From: Budorcas taxicolor
Taxonomy: Eukaryota; Chordata; Mammalia; Artiodactyla; Bovidae
Direction: 5' to 3'
DNA length: 64,000 nt
NCBI RefSeq assembly: GCF_023091745.1
Contig: NC_068910.1
Coordinates: 47,355,272 to 47,419,271 of the forward strand
Both the position numbers and the translations under genes were made by a program. The stretch's first letter is position 1. The number at the start of each line of letters is the position of its first letter. Positions 23,640 through 35,697 of the stretch are shown here, in pieces. Below the pieces are notes generated by a model, which saw only the letters and a program-made list of their open reading frames with translations, did not search any database and was not told where the DNA came from.

Positions 23640-24065
23640 TTAGTTATCTATTTTATGTCTAGTAGTGTGTATATGTCAGTGCCAATCTCCCAGTTTATTC
23701 CTTCCCCCTGTACTCCCTGGTAACCAAAAGTTTGTTTTCTACATCTGTGACTCAATTTCTGTTTTGTAAATAATTTCATTGGTACCATTTTTTAAGATTC
23801 CACATACAAGTAATATCATATATTTGTCTTTCTCTGTCTGACTTACTTCACTTAGTATGATAACCTCTGGGTCCATCCATGTTGCTGCAGATGGGATTCC
23901 ATTCTTGCTTATGGCTGAGTAATATTTCATTGTATATGTGTACCACATCTTCTTTATCCGTACCTCCTGTCAACGGACATTTAGGTTGCTTCCCTGTCTT
24001 GACTATTGTAAACAGTGCTTCAGTGACCACTGGGGTGTATGTATCCTTTTAGATTATGGTTTTCT
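23640..24065 (-). mobile_element. L1 ORF2/3' UTR fragment
   Basis: Antisense L1: CTGACTTACTTCACTTAGTA, GGCTGAGTAATATTTCATTG, and CGGACATTTAGGTTGCTTCC followed by CTGTCTTGACTATTGTAAAC. The 69-codon minus frame is the eroded ORF2 end. Confidence 0.82.
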
Positions 24066-24081
24066 CTGGATACATGCCCAG

Positions 24082-24279
24082 GGCTTCCCTGGAAGCTCAA
24101 TTGGTAAAGAATCCACCTACAATGTGGGAAACCTAGGTTCAATCCCTGGGTTTGGAAGATCCCCTGGAGAAGGGAACGGCTACCCACTCCAGTATTCTGG
24201 CCTAGAGAATTCCATGGACTGTGTAGTTCATGAGGTCACCAAGAGTCAGACAGAGTTGAGCAACTTTCACTCACTCCCT
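24082..24279 (+). mobile_element. Bov-tA SINE with target-site duplication
   Basis: Complete head (GGCTTCCCTGGAAGCTCA) and body. Flanked by 24066-24081 and 24280-24295, which agree at 14 of 16 positions and mark its insertion at the boundary of the L1 fragment. Confidence 0.9.
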
Positions 24280-24295
24280 CTGGACAGATGCCCAG

Positions 24296-24475
24296 GTCTT
24301 CCCCTTCTTATAAGGATGCCAGTCCTATAGGATTAGGGCCCCACCCTTATGACTTCATTGAACCTTTATCATCTCCTCATAGGCCCTATGTCCAAATACA
24401 GTCACATTGGAAATTAGGGCTTCAAGATATGAATTTTCTGTGAGGAGAATACAACTTGGTCCATGGCAGAGCTAT
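24296..24475 (-). mobile_element. MaLR (MST/MLT1-type) LTR fragment
   Basis: Antisense phrases: TTCTTATAAGGATGCCAGTC, GATTAGGGCCCCACCCTTAT, CCTATGTCCAAATACAGTCA. These are the mid-LTR hallmarks of MaLR elements. Confidence 0.68.
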
Positions 24476-24731
24476 CTGTTTTATGATTCGTACATTTCTC
24501 TTAATGTATGTTATACTTTAATTTTAAAAGTGTATTCAGTAAAGTGAAATGAATGAGAACATGATGAGGATTGGAAGTCCCATGCTCACAGCTGCTCTTG
24601 GAGACACAGGGACCACATAACCATCTTACACAGAGATGGGCCAGTGCTCATGGGCCATTGTGAAAAGCCCAGTCCAGTCTCCAGGTGTGGGCTCTTTGCC
24701 TGACTCCCTGCTGCAGGAAACATCACATCTT

Positions 24732-27321
24732 CAGTTCAGTTCAGTTCAGTCTCTCAATCGTGTCCGACTCTTTGAGACCCCATGAATCACAGCACACCAG
24801 GCCTCCTTGTCCATCACCAGCTCCCAGAGTTCACTCAGACTCATGTGCATTGAGTCAGTGATGCCATCCAGCCATCTCATCCTTTGTCGTCCCCTTCTCC
24901 TCCTGCCCCCAATTCCTCCCAGCATCAGAGTCTTTTCCAATGAGTCAACTCTTTGCATGAGGTGGCCAAAGTACTGGAGTTTCAGCTTTAGCATCATTCC
25001 TTCCAAAGAAATCCCAGGGCCGATCTCCTTCAGAATGGACTGGTTGGATCTCCTTGCAGTCCAAGGGACTCTCAGGAGTCTTCTCCAACACCACAGTTCA
25101 AAAGCATCAATTCTTTGGCACTTAGCCTTCTTCACAGTCCAACTCTCACATCCATACATGACCACAGGAAAAACCATAGCCTTGACTAGATGGACCTTAG
25201 TCGGCAAAGTAATGTCTCTGCTTTTCAATATGCTATCTAGATTGGTCATAACTTTTCTTCCAAGGAGTAAGCGTCTTTTAATTTCATGGCTGCAATCACC
25301 ATCTGCAGTGACTTTGGAGCCCCCAAAAATAAAGTCTGACACTGTTTCCACTGTTTCCCCATCTATTTCCCATGAAGTGATGGGACCGGATGCCGTGATC
25401 TTCGTTTTCTGAATGTTGAGCTTTAAGCCAACCTTTTCACTCTCCTCTTTCACTTTCATCAAGAGGCTTTTTAGCTCCTCTTCACTTTCTGCCATAAGGG
25501 TGGTGTCATCTGTATATCTGAGGTTGTTGATATTTCTCCCGGCAATCTTGATTCCAGCTTGTGTTTCTTCCAGTCCAGCGTTTCTCATGATGTACTCTGC
25601 ATAGCAGTTAAATAGGCAGGGTGACAATATACAGCCTTGGCGTACTCCTTTTCCTATTTGGAACCAGTCTGTTGTTCCATGTCCAGTTCTAACTGTTGCT
25701 TCCTAACCTGCATACAGATTTCTCAAGAGGCAAGTCAGGTGGTCTGGTATTCCCATCTCTTTTAGAACCTTCCACAGTTTATTGTGATCCACACAGTCAA
25801 AGGCTTTGGCATAGTCAATAAAGCAGAAATAGATGTTTTTCTGGAACTCTCTTGCTTTTTCGATGATCCAGCGGATGTTGGCAATTTGATCTCTGGTTCC
25901 TCTGCCTTTTCTAAAACCAGCTTGAACATCAGGAAGTTCACAGTTCACGTATTGCTGAAGCCTGGCTTGGAGAATTTTGAGCATTACTTTACTAGCATGT
26001 GAGATGAGTGCAATTGTGCTGTAGTTTGAGTAATCTTTGGCATTGCCTTTCTTTGGGATCGGAATGAAAACTGACCTTTTCCAGTTCTGTGGCCACTGCT
26101 GAGTTTTCCAAATTTGCTAGCATATTGAGTGCAGCACTTTCATAGCATCATCTTTCAGGATTTGAAAAAGCTCAACTGGAATTCCATCACCTTCATTAGC
26201 TTTGTTCGTAGTGATGCTTTTCTAAGGCCCACTTGACTTCACATTCCAGGATGTCTGGCTGTAGATGAGTGATCACACCATCGTGATTATCTGGGTCGTG
26301 AAGATCTTTTTTGTAGAGTTTTTCTATGTATTCTTGCCACCTCTTCTTAATATCTTCTGCTTCTGTTAGGTCCATACCATTTCTGTCCTTTATCGAGCCC
26401 ATCTTTGCATGAAATGTTCCCTTGGTATCTCTAATTTTCTTGAAGAGATCTCTAGTCTTTCCCATTCTGTTGTTTTCCTCTATTTCTTTGCATTGATTGC
26501 TGAAGAAGGCTTTCTTATCTCTTCTTGCTATTCTTTGGAACTCTGCATTCAGATGCTTATATCTTTCCTTTTCTCCTTTGTTTTTTGTCTCTCTTCTTTT
26601 CACAGCAGTTTGGAAGGCCTCCCCAGACAGCCATTTTGCTTTTTCGCATGGGGATGGTCTTGATCCCTGTCTCCTGTACAATGTCACGAACCTCATTCCA
26701 TAGTTCATCAGGCACTCTATCTTTCAGATCTAGTCCCTTAAATCTTTTTCTCACTTCTACTGTATAATCATAAGGGATTTGATTTAGGTCATTCCTGAAT
26801 GGTCTAGCGGTTTTCCCTACTTTCTTCAATTTAAGTCTGAATTTGGTAATAAGGAGTTCATGATCTGAGCCACAATCAGTTCCTGGTCTTGTTTTTGTTG
26901 ACTGTATAGAGCTTCTCCATCTTTGGCTGCAAAGAATATAATCAATCTGATTTCTGTGTTGACCATCTGGTGATGTCCGTGTGTAGAGTCTTCTTTTGTG
27001 TTGTTGGAAGAGGGTGTTTGCTATGACCAGTGCATTTTCTTGGCAAAACTCTGTCGTTGCCCTGCTTCATTCCGCATTCCAAGGCCAAATTTGCCTGATA
27101 CTCCAGGTGTTTCTTGACTTCCTACTTTTGCATTCCAGTCCCCTATAATGAAAAGGACATCTTTTTTGGATGTTAGTTCTAAAAGGTCTTGTAGGTCTTC
27201 ATAGAACCATTCAACTTCAGCTTCTTCAGCGTTACTGGTTGGGGCACAGACTTGGATTACTGTGATATTGAATGGTTTGCCTTGGAAACGAACAGAGATC
27301 ATTCTGTCGTTTTTGAGACTG
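24732..27321 (-). mobile_element. BovB LINE, 2.59 kb, 5'-truncated, with exact target duplication
   Basis: CATCACATCTT at 24721-24731 and 27322-27332 bounds the insertion exactly. The minus strand holds endonuclease remnants at the right, RT motif A (FIDYAKAFDCVDHNKL, in 25703-25984), motif C ([16 protein letters not shown]) and a long 3' frame (24746-25627, 293 codons). RT motif C reads YTDD instead of YADD. Frameshifts separate the frames, so it is dead. Confidence 0.96.
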
Positions 27322-27332
27322 CATCACATCTT

Positions 27333-27744
27333 AGATTGTATCAAAATACTCACTGTCTGTGTGCAGAACCTGTGCATCACCTCCTCGGCAATTTCCTTGA
27401 TCATTGAGCTGATGAGTCCATGAACAGGCTATGGTCTGTATTAGGGTGTAAGTGTCTGTTGGTAGAACAAAACAGAGTATCCTTGGGGAGTCACAAATTT
27501 GTTAGGAGGTCACAAGGCAGCTAAAGTAGGGAGAGAGAAAGGAAAAAGAAAAAAAGACATCAGAAGTATTGTAAAATATCCAAGGGGAAAGATTTTTAAA
27601 GCACTATTTAGTTAATAACCTATGATTATATTGCACTTTGGTCATTATAATTTCCACTTTTTGAAATTTGTCAACATTCCCTGTGTGACCTAATGGTCAA
27701 AATTTGGGAATGTTTCATCCTAGCATGAAAAAAGTGCATATTCA
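27333..27744. other. No assigned feature
   Basis: AT-rich unassigned sequence between BovB and L2. Confidence 0.45.
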
Positions 27745-29055
27745 CTCAGCAAATATTTAGTGAGAGCCTAAGCGGCCACTCACTGTTTCAGATTCTTAGG
27801 ATGTTATCAGTGAACAAAATAAAGATCCTTACCCTTGTGGAGCTTTCATTTAAGTGAGAAGACACAAGTGATAAGCAATACTCACATAGAATAAACAAGT
27901 TATAAAGTCATATTACATGTGCTATGGAAAGTGACCAATGGTTTCCAAAATAGTAAAGTAGGATGGGGAATAGAGGGTCGGGGCACAGATCACAATCTAA
28001 TGTAGGGTGGTCAAGGCCCACTTGAAACGTGAGGGTAGAGGAGGTGTGCATGTATGTGTGTGTGTGTGGGTGTGCACGCTTCCTGAAAGGCTTTGTAGGG
28101 CTTTGCAGGACTTGAACCTTTAGTGAAGTGGGTTTGGATAGAAAGATGCCACAATCTCAGTTTTTCAGAAGTAACATTGATTACTTTATGTAGATTTGAC
28201 TGTAGGGAAACAAGAGTGGAGGCCAGGAGGTGGTTAGGAGGTTATTGTCATTGTTCAGATGAGAAATGATGGTGGCTTGGATCAGGGTGGCAGCTGTAGA
28301 GATGAAGAGAACTAGTTGGATTGAGAATATGTTTTGGAAGTAGAGTCAGTGGGGTTTCCTGACAGTTTGGTGCTGGAGAATCGTAGAGAGGAGTCCAGGA
28401 CTGTGCCAGGGTTTCGGCTTGAGTGGCTTTCTAGAGCTGCCATTCACTCAGATGCAGAAGACTGTAGATGGATCGGGTTGGGAGCTGGAGATCCGGAACT
28501 CAGTTTCTGAAATGCTAAATTTGAGATGTTTTGAGTAGCTAATCGGATCCATGAATATGGGATTTGGGAGAGAGGGCTGGGAATGAGATATAAATTTAGG
28601 AACTCTCAGTGAAGTGAAAGTGAAAGTGTTAGTCGCTCAGTCGTGTCTGACTCCTCACGACCCCGTGGACCATAGCCCACCAGGCTCCTCTGTCCATGGA
28701 ATTCTCTAGGCAAGAATACTGGAGTGGGTTGCCATTTCCTTTTCCAGGGGAGCTTCCCTACTCAGGGAGTGAACCCAGGTCTCCCGCATTACAGGCAGAC
28801 TCTTTAGGGTCTGAGCCATCAGGGAAGCCCTCGGAACTGGCAGTAGCTGGTTGGTATTTACAGCCGAGAGACTAGATGCGGGCCCTTAGGGAACGAGTGT
28901 GGCTGGAGGGAAGAAGAGCCTAGGCAGTAAGCCATGGGACACGCACATGGTAAATCTGGGAGGTGGAGGAACAGGCGAAGGACTGAGAAAGAGGTGCCAG
29001 TGGCGTGTGAGGAAACAGAGGCAGGGGCCACGGAGGCCAAGAGTAGAAAGTGAAG
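27745..29055 (-). mobile_element. L2 LINE, diverged, split by a SINE
   Basis: Read antisense, the L2 3' end is at left (CAGCAAATATTTAGTGAGAG, TCAGTGAACAAAATAAAGAT) followed by ORF2 sequence (CTAAATTTGAGATGTTTTGA; GATATAAATTTAGGAACTCT). It resumes after the Bov-tA at 28610-28832 with L2-like GGACTGAGAAAGAGGTGCCA. Confidence 0.6.
28610..28832 (-). mobile_element. Bov-tA SINE inside L2
   Basis: GTTAGTCGCTCAGTCGTGTC end, BovA body and antisense head ending AGGGAAGCCC. Flanks GGAACTCTCAG (28599-28609) and GGAACTGGCAG (28833-28843) match at 9 of 11 positions. Confidence 0.92.
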
Positions 29056-29299
29056 CAAAGGAGGCAATGTATTGTTTGTTTTGAGGTTTTAATATTTACT
29101 GTATATTGTTCATTGTTATCAGATATTCTATATTCTTCATTTGTGTCTACTCTGTCAATTTCTGATATTTTAAATTTTGTCATAGAGACTGTGGGTTTGT
29201 CCATTTGCCCATGTATAGCTACCATCTTTGTTTTATATATTTCAAAGCTTTAATGCTAGATGCAGAATGACTCACTTCTATAATTTTTCTACCTATTAT

Positions 29300-29745
29300 T
29301 ATTTTTTTGGTTTAAAATTTACAAAATCTGTGTATAGGTTTGATCTCCATTTAAAAGGTGTGTTGGAGCATGTCGTTGATTTACCGTGCTGCGTCAGTCT
29401 CAGTGAGCAGCATAGCGATCCAGTTATACAGATGCACATGTTCACCCCTTTTGAATTCTTCTCCCATGTAGATTCCTACAGAATATTGAGTAGAGTGCCC
29501 TGTGCTGTGCAGTAGGTCCTTGCTGACTGTCTGTTTCTGTGCTGTCTAGTTGTGTGTGTATGTTAGTCCCAGACTCCTAATTTATGCCTCTCTCCGTGTT
29601 TTCCCTTTGGTAATCATCAGTTTGTTTTCAAAACCTGTGAGTCTGTTTCTGTTTGGTAAATAAGTTCCCTTATGTAATTTTAAAAAAATGAAATTCCACA
29701 TCTGAGTGCTAGCATATGACATTTGTCTTTCTCTGTCCTCTACTT
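29300..29745 (-). mobile_element. Cetartiodactyl L1 3' UTR fragment
   Basis: Antisense L1 3' region: CCTGTGCTGTGCAGTAGGTC, ATTTATGCCTCTCTCCGTG, CTGTGAGTCTGTTTCTGTTT. Confidence 0.78.
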
Positions 29746-30094
29746 TTAAAATTTATTTATCTCCATGTTGTTTTCGTTGAGGGGACTTACAGTAAAATAG
29801 AAAACACCACAATACTAAGGGCAGGGGAAGAAATGGGAGTAAGAGACGGAAGATGAGAGACAAGCAAAGAATAGATTTACTCCTGAGAAAAGCTGTAGCG
29901 ATTAAAAGCCATCAAATGTAAGCTCCCCAAATATCGCCAGCACAGCCTGTTGCTAAGACAGTGCTAAACTGATTGCTCACTCTGGAAGGGAGAACACTAG
30001 CCCAAGGGGCAAAGGCAAAGCTGGATCTCAATGAGAACTGAAAGTTTGATCAAAGCGGGTCTTCAAGTGTGCTTGATCAGGATTGGGTAAAAAT
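29746..30094. other. No assigned feature
   Basis: Unassigned sequence; a purine-rich stretch lies at 29815-29870. Confidence 0.4.
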
Positions 30095-30109
30095 CATGAC
30101 TAATGGTTT

Positions 30110-30333
30110 TTTTTTTTTAATTTATTTATTTTAATTGGAGACTAATTACTTTACAGTATTGTGAAGTTTTGTCACATAAATATTGACATGAGTCAGCCAC
30201 GGGTGTACGTGTGTTGCCCAACCTGAACCCCTTCCCACCTCCCTCCCCATCTCACCCCTCAGGGTCATCCCAGTGCACCAGCCCTGAGCACCCTGTCTCA
30301 TGCATCGAAGCTGGACTGGAGATCTGTTTCACA
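30110..30333 (-). mobile_element. L1 3' end, 5'-truncated, with 15-bp target duplication
   Basis: T-run then antisense L1 3' UTR (CACCTCCCTCCCCATCTCAC). CATGACTAATGGTTT occurs exactly at 30095-30109 and 30334-30348, so the 224-bp insertion is fully bounded. Confidence 0.93.
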
Positions 30334-30348
30334 CATGACTAATGGTTT

Positions 30349-31899
30349 AGAATTGGTGGCAACAGTAAGGTGAGGACTTTGAGGTGAGAGATTCAAAGAA
30401 TCTTAGGGAGTAAGCGTCTGTTGATGGTTCTTATAGAGGTATTGCTGTGTCTTTTGAGAGGTTCATGTAATGAATGAGCTTTCATGTTCCTTTCCTGAGA
30501 ACCCTCCTGGCACAGCAGTTATACTAATGCATACGATGGAATACTAAAGTCGTGTTGAAGAAGACAGTGAGCTCTGTGTGCATAGGGGACATGGGCGTGT
30601 GTTTGTTTCAGCTCCTCGACACAAAAACCGAGCTGGGTCATTTCTCACAGTGGTGCAGACCTCCAACACTCTGCCCTGACCACAGTAGGACTGCTCACTC
30701 TGGGCTCCCAAGGCTTTGAGTTGTCTTTCTAAGCAAGCAGTTAATGGTTCAACATCTCCTGAATGCTTGTAAAGTTTTTGCAGTCAATGGGACTGTGATT
30801 CCTAATGAGCAAAGTCAATTTAAATTGAAGAAAGCGTAAGATTTGGACCAATAGTGCTCGTTGTTTATCTGCAATGGATGTCCCAAAGGACATAATCTTT
30901 TGTCCATTACTGACAAATTAGATTTGGAATTTTCAACTCCCATTTTGTTCTCTTATGAGCTTAATGGCTGTAATTGTCCTGACATTCCATTTTTAGGAAG
31001 CAAAGATTTCCTGGTAAATGTGTCACTCTTCAGCTACCAAGCACAATTTACAGTATTCAACCTCATTCCCTTAGATTGCCTCACTACCCTGGGCATTGCT
31101 GAGAAAGACTCAGCTTAACAATGTGGATTTAATTTTCTTATTATTTTCTCTAAAAGAATCACCAAGGTCCTACAAAAGGCTTAAAGATGGTTTTAATTTG
31201 TCTCCCCATATTATATTAATCTTGATATTATTTTGCTCTTTGGTCTTACCATATAACTAATTGAATAATTAAATACTAATTGAATAAAATGTACTGTCCA
31301 ACGCATAGATAGGCATGACACTTTTCATAATGAAAAATGTAGTCAGCATCATCCTCTCTGTAGGGGGCATTGTCCCGGTCACACCCAGATGCCTCCACCT
31401 AGCCACTGGACACAACCCCAGAAGCTGGGAGTGTTGATGATTAATTGTTCACAACTGCTCCCTTAGAGAGTCGCTCTGGCAGACAGGAGCTGTCTGGCCT
31501 GTACTATTATACCCCCAGCCTGCCCAGGGCAGCCCACAGCCAATGAGTGATTGACATGGGTACAAAAGGCCAGCCCTCTTGCCTCAAGCTGGGACTAACT
31601 GCAATACAATTCATGCTTCATCTGGGCAGAAAAAGCCTCTGGTCTGTAGTGTGATCAGCCTTGACAGCCCCTGGGACCCTTTGTTCTGAGCAAAGCTGCT
31701 GGGCCCCAGGTTCCCACCACCAGCAGTTCCCATCCACTCCTGGACTTGAGCAACTCCCAAGATGGCATCCAGTAATTTGTTTCTGAACCCCAGAATTATA
31801 GACTTAAAAATGTGACCAACAGAGGTTGGGGATGTCAGTCTGAGGAAAAGAAATGTGAAGTTGCCAGAGGATGGTGACTAAGAATAACTCACTGCATGC
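30349..31899. other. No assigned feature
   Basis: About 1.5 kb low in recent repeats. A 13-bp direct repeat (ACTAATTGAATAA) lies near 31256-31285. The 85-codon frame at 30861-31118 has no recognisable domain. Conservation across mammals cannot be judged from one sequence. Confidence 0.45.
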
Positions 31900-32165
31900 T
31901 TTCACATATTCTCGTATACAACTGGTGGGAGTGTAAACTGACTCAGTCATTGCTTCCTGGTGAAATGATCATAGCTTTTGACCTGGTTATTGCACGTCTC
32001 TAAATTTATCTTTAAGGTACTAGATGATTAATTAGGCAAAAAATCAGCTATATGGAGACCCATTTCAGTGTTATTTATAACAACAACAAAAAATTGGAGA
32101 CAATCAGGAACCCAAAAAAGGGGAATTATTGTGTATTCACGCAACACAACAGTATTTAGTTATCT
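31900..32165 (+). mobile_element. Old L1M ORF2/3' fragment
   Basis: CTGGTGGGAGTGTAAACTGA, TTATTTATAACAACAAC and AATTGGAGACAATCAGGAAC follow the order of L1 ORF2's last third. Confidence 0.5.
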
Positions 32166-32199
32166 AACCATATCCTTTATCATCACTCATGGTTTTTTG

Positions 32200-32640
32200 T
32201 GGACAGAGTGGAGACGGCTCATCTCTGCTCCATGCCCATGTCTGGGCCCTCAGCTGGCTAACTTAAAGGCTGGAATGATACGAAGTTCTGTTGCGGATGC
32301 TGATAATCAGCTAGAGCCCAAGTGGGTATGTCAGCTGGAACAGTCACGTGTGGCTTTTCCATGCAGCTTGGACTTCCTCACAATGTGGAGTCTTGGTTCC
32401 AAGGTTGAAAAGAAAGGAGGAGAGCCAGGCAGCAGCCATATTGCCTTTTATGACCTGCTGTGCAAATCACACAGCGTCATCTATGACACATTCTACTTAC
32501 ACAGCGATTACAAAAGCCTGGTGGGGTTGAGAAGAAGGAAACACAGACCCCACCTCTTGATAGAGTCATGTCAGTGTCACACTGTAGAAAGAGCACATAG
32601 GATGGGATATATAACATGCTGGTGCTGGCATCTATGGAAA
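32200..32640 (+). repeat. Probable mammalian LTR-like interspersed repeat
   Basis: CAGCAGCCATATTGCCTTTTATGACCTG-type wording and the CCCCACCTCTTGATAGAGTC/GTGTCACACTGTAGAAAGAG order feel like a mammal-wide LTR. I cannot name it. The 203-codon frame at 32068-32679 runs across it and the L1 remnant and is unlikely to be a gene. Confidence 0.35.
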
Positions 32641-32851
32641 GTACACTGTGACTGTAACCAATCACATCTTAATGTCTAATGGCATAGGGAAATGGTCGTG
32701 ATATGCTGTGAAGTTAAAAAGGTCAGATTCCAAGGCAGCATGAACAGCATAATCCCACTGTGAAGGAAATCTATATAGGTGCAAGGCATTAACAATGGCT
32801 CCCACCAGAGATGAGATGAATTTAAATGGGTAACTGCATAAGCCGTTTGTT

Positions 32852-32854
<3 letters not shown>

Positions 32855-32888
<34 letters not shown>
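32855..32888 (+). repeat. (GT)17 microsatellite
   Basis: Seventeen uninterrupted GT units; likely length-polymorphic. Confidence 0.98.
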
Positions 32889-32889
<1 letters not shown>

Positions 32890-33879
32890 GGGGTAGGGTT
32901 GTTTACTGAAAGCATCTGTCTTTTTTGCCCGTAGGCAGCTCCAGGGGCTTCCTTTGGAAGAGTTCTCTTTGGCCCCCTGAGTAGATCATTGGATTTAATA
33001 GTTAGGAAAAGCTATTTTTACTCAGTGATGCTTCTGCATGTTCTTCCAGGAGGCCCTGGCCTGAGTCCAGTTTCCTTGGCATTGATTCCCAGCAGCATGT
33101 GGCCCCAAGGACAAGGCATGAGTGAATTAAAGTTTAATTAAAGGTAAAAGTCCACTGTAGATGGGGCTGCCTGTTTCCTCTTGGGTCGTTAGTGCAGGCA
33201 GGTAATAATGAACCTCCCTCCTGGGCTTGTGTGTAATCAGTTTCCCCTGCACTTCTGTGGGACACCTTTCTTTTTCTCTTGCAAAGGGGATGAAAAGATG
33301 TTGAAAAATATGGTAATGAAAACACAGAGAACCAGTGTGGACAGAGTCTGGGGTAGCAAATGCAAAATAGTTCCCAGGTTTAGAATCAAATTTGTCCCCA
33401 TGCCTTGCAGACTCCCTGTCCTGGGCCCCTCAAACAGCCATCTTTGAAAGACCAGATGGAAGGGGTTTCTCGGGGCCAGACCTGCCTCTCATGGGTATCA
33501 AGAAGCACTTAGCCAGATAACACCCCTGCTGTGGGTGTGGGCACGGAGAGGAGGGGGTGCACCCAGTTCGGTGGCTTTGGGTTTCTGTGCAGAGCAGAGA
33601 CAGTGTGGACTGGTCCAGGTCTCACAAACCACCTAAAGCTGACTTAGTAAGAGGACCAGCAGGAGGGGCTACCTCGTTGGGAAACAAAATCAAGAAAGAA
33701 GGAAAGGCACTTTGATAGGTACGTGGAACCCGGTATGGAAGGCACCACAGAGATACCATTCCAACTGCTGGGCGGTTGTTAGGCCCACTGCCAAGCTGAA
33801 CTAACTGCTCAGAAAGGTCACTGGACCCTCAGAAAGGCACCTTTTAGGTCAAGGGTTGTTCTGGTCACGCACTGGCTCT
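32889..33879. other. No assigned feature
   Basis: About 1 kb without a recognisable repeat or exon. Confidence 0.45.
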
Positions 33880-33990
33880 GGAACTCTCTGTGAGGCCCAG
33901 CAGCTCCTGGAGCCACAGTCTCCTCACCTGTGAAATGGGGCTCAGCTCACCTGCCTTACCTTGCTGGAGGCACCAGTGAGATGATGCCTG
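33880..33990 (+). mobile_element. MIR SINE
   Basis: CACAGTCTCCTCACCTGTGA followed by AATGGGGCTCAG and CACCAGTGAGATGATG fits the sense MIR core. Confidence 0.58.
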
Positions 33991-34209
33991 CCAGAGTTAG
34001 TCCTTGTCCTCGGAAAGGTGGGAGTTTATTGTGAGAATACGATAGAGCAATGAAGGAGACAGACTTTAATGGAAATTAGAAAAAGAAACCTTCATTGTAC
34101 CAGGACTTAGAAGTGACTGAAACTGGACCCATGGAAGCTTCAGGGACCCCAACAAATGGAGTTAGCAGATCTTCACCATGACATTGTAATGATGCAAATA
34201 ATTCATAAT

Positions 34210-34330
34210 TACACTGATGATAAAAATAATAAAGTTTAGCAACCATTGACTCTGCAGAGCACATGCTCAGACCTTTATGGAATCATCTCATTTACTCATT
34301 TGCTCCCCATCACAACCCCGGGAGACATGT
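34210..34330 (-). mobile_element. MIR remnant
   Basis: GGAATCATCTCATTTACTCA and CATCACAACCCCGGGAGACA resemble the antisense MIR run. Low similarity. Confidence 0.42.
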
Positions 34331-35144
34331 TCACCTTCCCTGTAGCCCCCCTGCCTAATGAGGCTCATCATTTCTTTGTAGACAAAGCTTTGCTTGCCCG
34401 TTGCTCCTGCCCCTCTCAGGACTGCTGACGTGACTCCTTTCAGAAAGCCACAGTGGCTGATACTCACTGCTTGACCATTTCCCAGTTTCCCAACTCACGT
34501 TTCTCAGAGCAGGAACATCCCCAGTCTGCAGGGACCCGATGCTTGTACAGGTTTAGAGACATTCTTCAAGACAGGAAAAATTAAGCACACACATGCAGAT
34601 CTGGGCTCAGGGACCTAGAGAAGGCCTGGACAGGTGAGGGCCCGAGGCTTCAGTGCATGTATTTCAGGGCGACTCAGCCTCTGCTCTAGCCTAGTGATGT
34701 TTTTTTGGTGGTTGGGTGGAGGGTGACATTCCATGGTACCAAACATGGCTGTTAAAAGGTGATGCCTTTGAGCACAGCCTCTCTCCCCAGCGGTTTCATC
34801 TCAATCAGAGAAAACTGGTCTCAGGGGCACCTGGCCATCTCTTCGTCTCATGTGCCCCTCTGTTCTTCGTTCAGATGTTGGACCTGAGAGAAGGAAACTG
34901 GGGCTAGGAACTAAGAGCCAGTCTCCCTGGAGACCTACAGGGGAGATGCAGGCCTGGGGTGCAGTGACCAAGCAGTAATTACATGTGCCTTGTGCTTTAG
35001 GTACGTGGCTCTCAGGGATCTCATGGGGATAAGAAATGGCTAGATCCACAAATTTGGGGGCACTTACGGGGCTCATGGGCCCATTGCCATATCACCTTTT
35101 TAAAACACGACCTAAACCTTTCCATTGTTCCTAACACTTCCCTC
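34331..35144. other. No assigned feature
   Basis: Unassigned; frames at 34716-34907 and 34801-35076 show no domain. Confidence 0.4.
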
Positions 35145-35191
35145 TGGTGATTTCCTTTATTTATTTATTTATTTTTTTGGTGATTTCCTTT
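35145..35191. repeat. (TTTA)n/T7 flanked by a perfect 14-bp duplication
   Basis: TGGTGATTTCCTTT at 35145-35158 and 35178-35191. The 19 bp between are only ATTTATTTATTTATTTTTT (one more T is shared with the duplication), resembling a retroposon tail without a body. Confidence 0.93.
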
Positions 35192-35697
35192 TAAAAAGTA
35201 CCTGAAGGTGGAAGATCTGAACAATTTAAAGCCCTCAACATGTAATTTCATTAAAATGAAATTATTCAAGTTTCATTCCAGAAATTTATAGTGACTTACA
35301 CTTGCTCCAAAGAGGATACATCTCCCTCAGAAATCATGACTCCTATGTTCAGTTTCACTCTGGTGGAAAATTATTCCCAACTAAAGCCTCTTTTTTAATC
35401 CTTGAAAGTGAGTTCCAGGAGACCTGCTCATCTGCAGTCCAAAACAAGCCAGCCAGGTGACTGTGCCAAGGGAGGCATCTCCAGCGAATGGCCGAGCAGG
35501 TCACTTAGACATCACGACAAAGGGGAGTAAGTCCCAGGAGGGACATTTTCCTGTAGTTTTTAAACCAAAGTGTTTTTTTTTTTTTTTTTTTTCCCCTTGA
35601 GTGCCTGGAGCATTTGAGAGTTTAGCCAGTTTTGTAGAACCTCTCAATTTCTTCTGACTTTCAGGTCTTCTCTAAAACAAACTCAAAGACAAGCAAA

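Noticed and set aside
24807..25412. 201-codon plus-strand frame
   Set aside because: Antisense shadow of the BovB ORF2 frame; the same shadow recurs at the other BovB copies.
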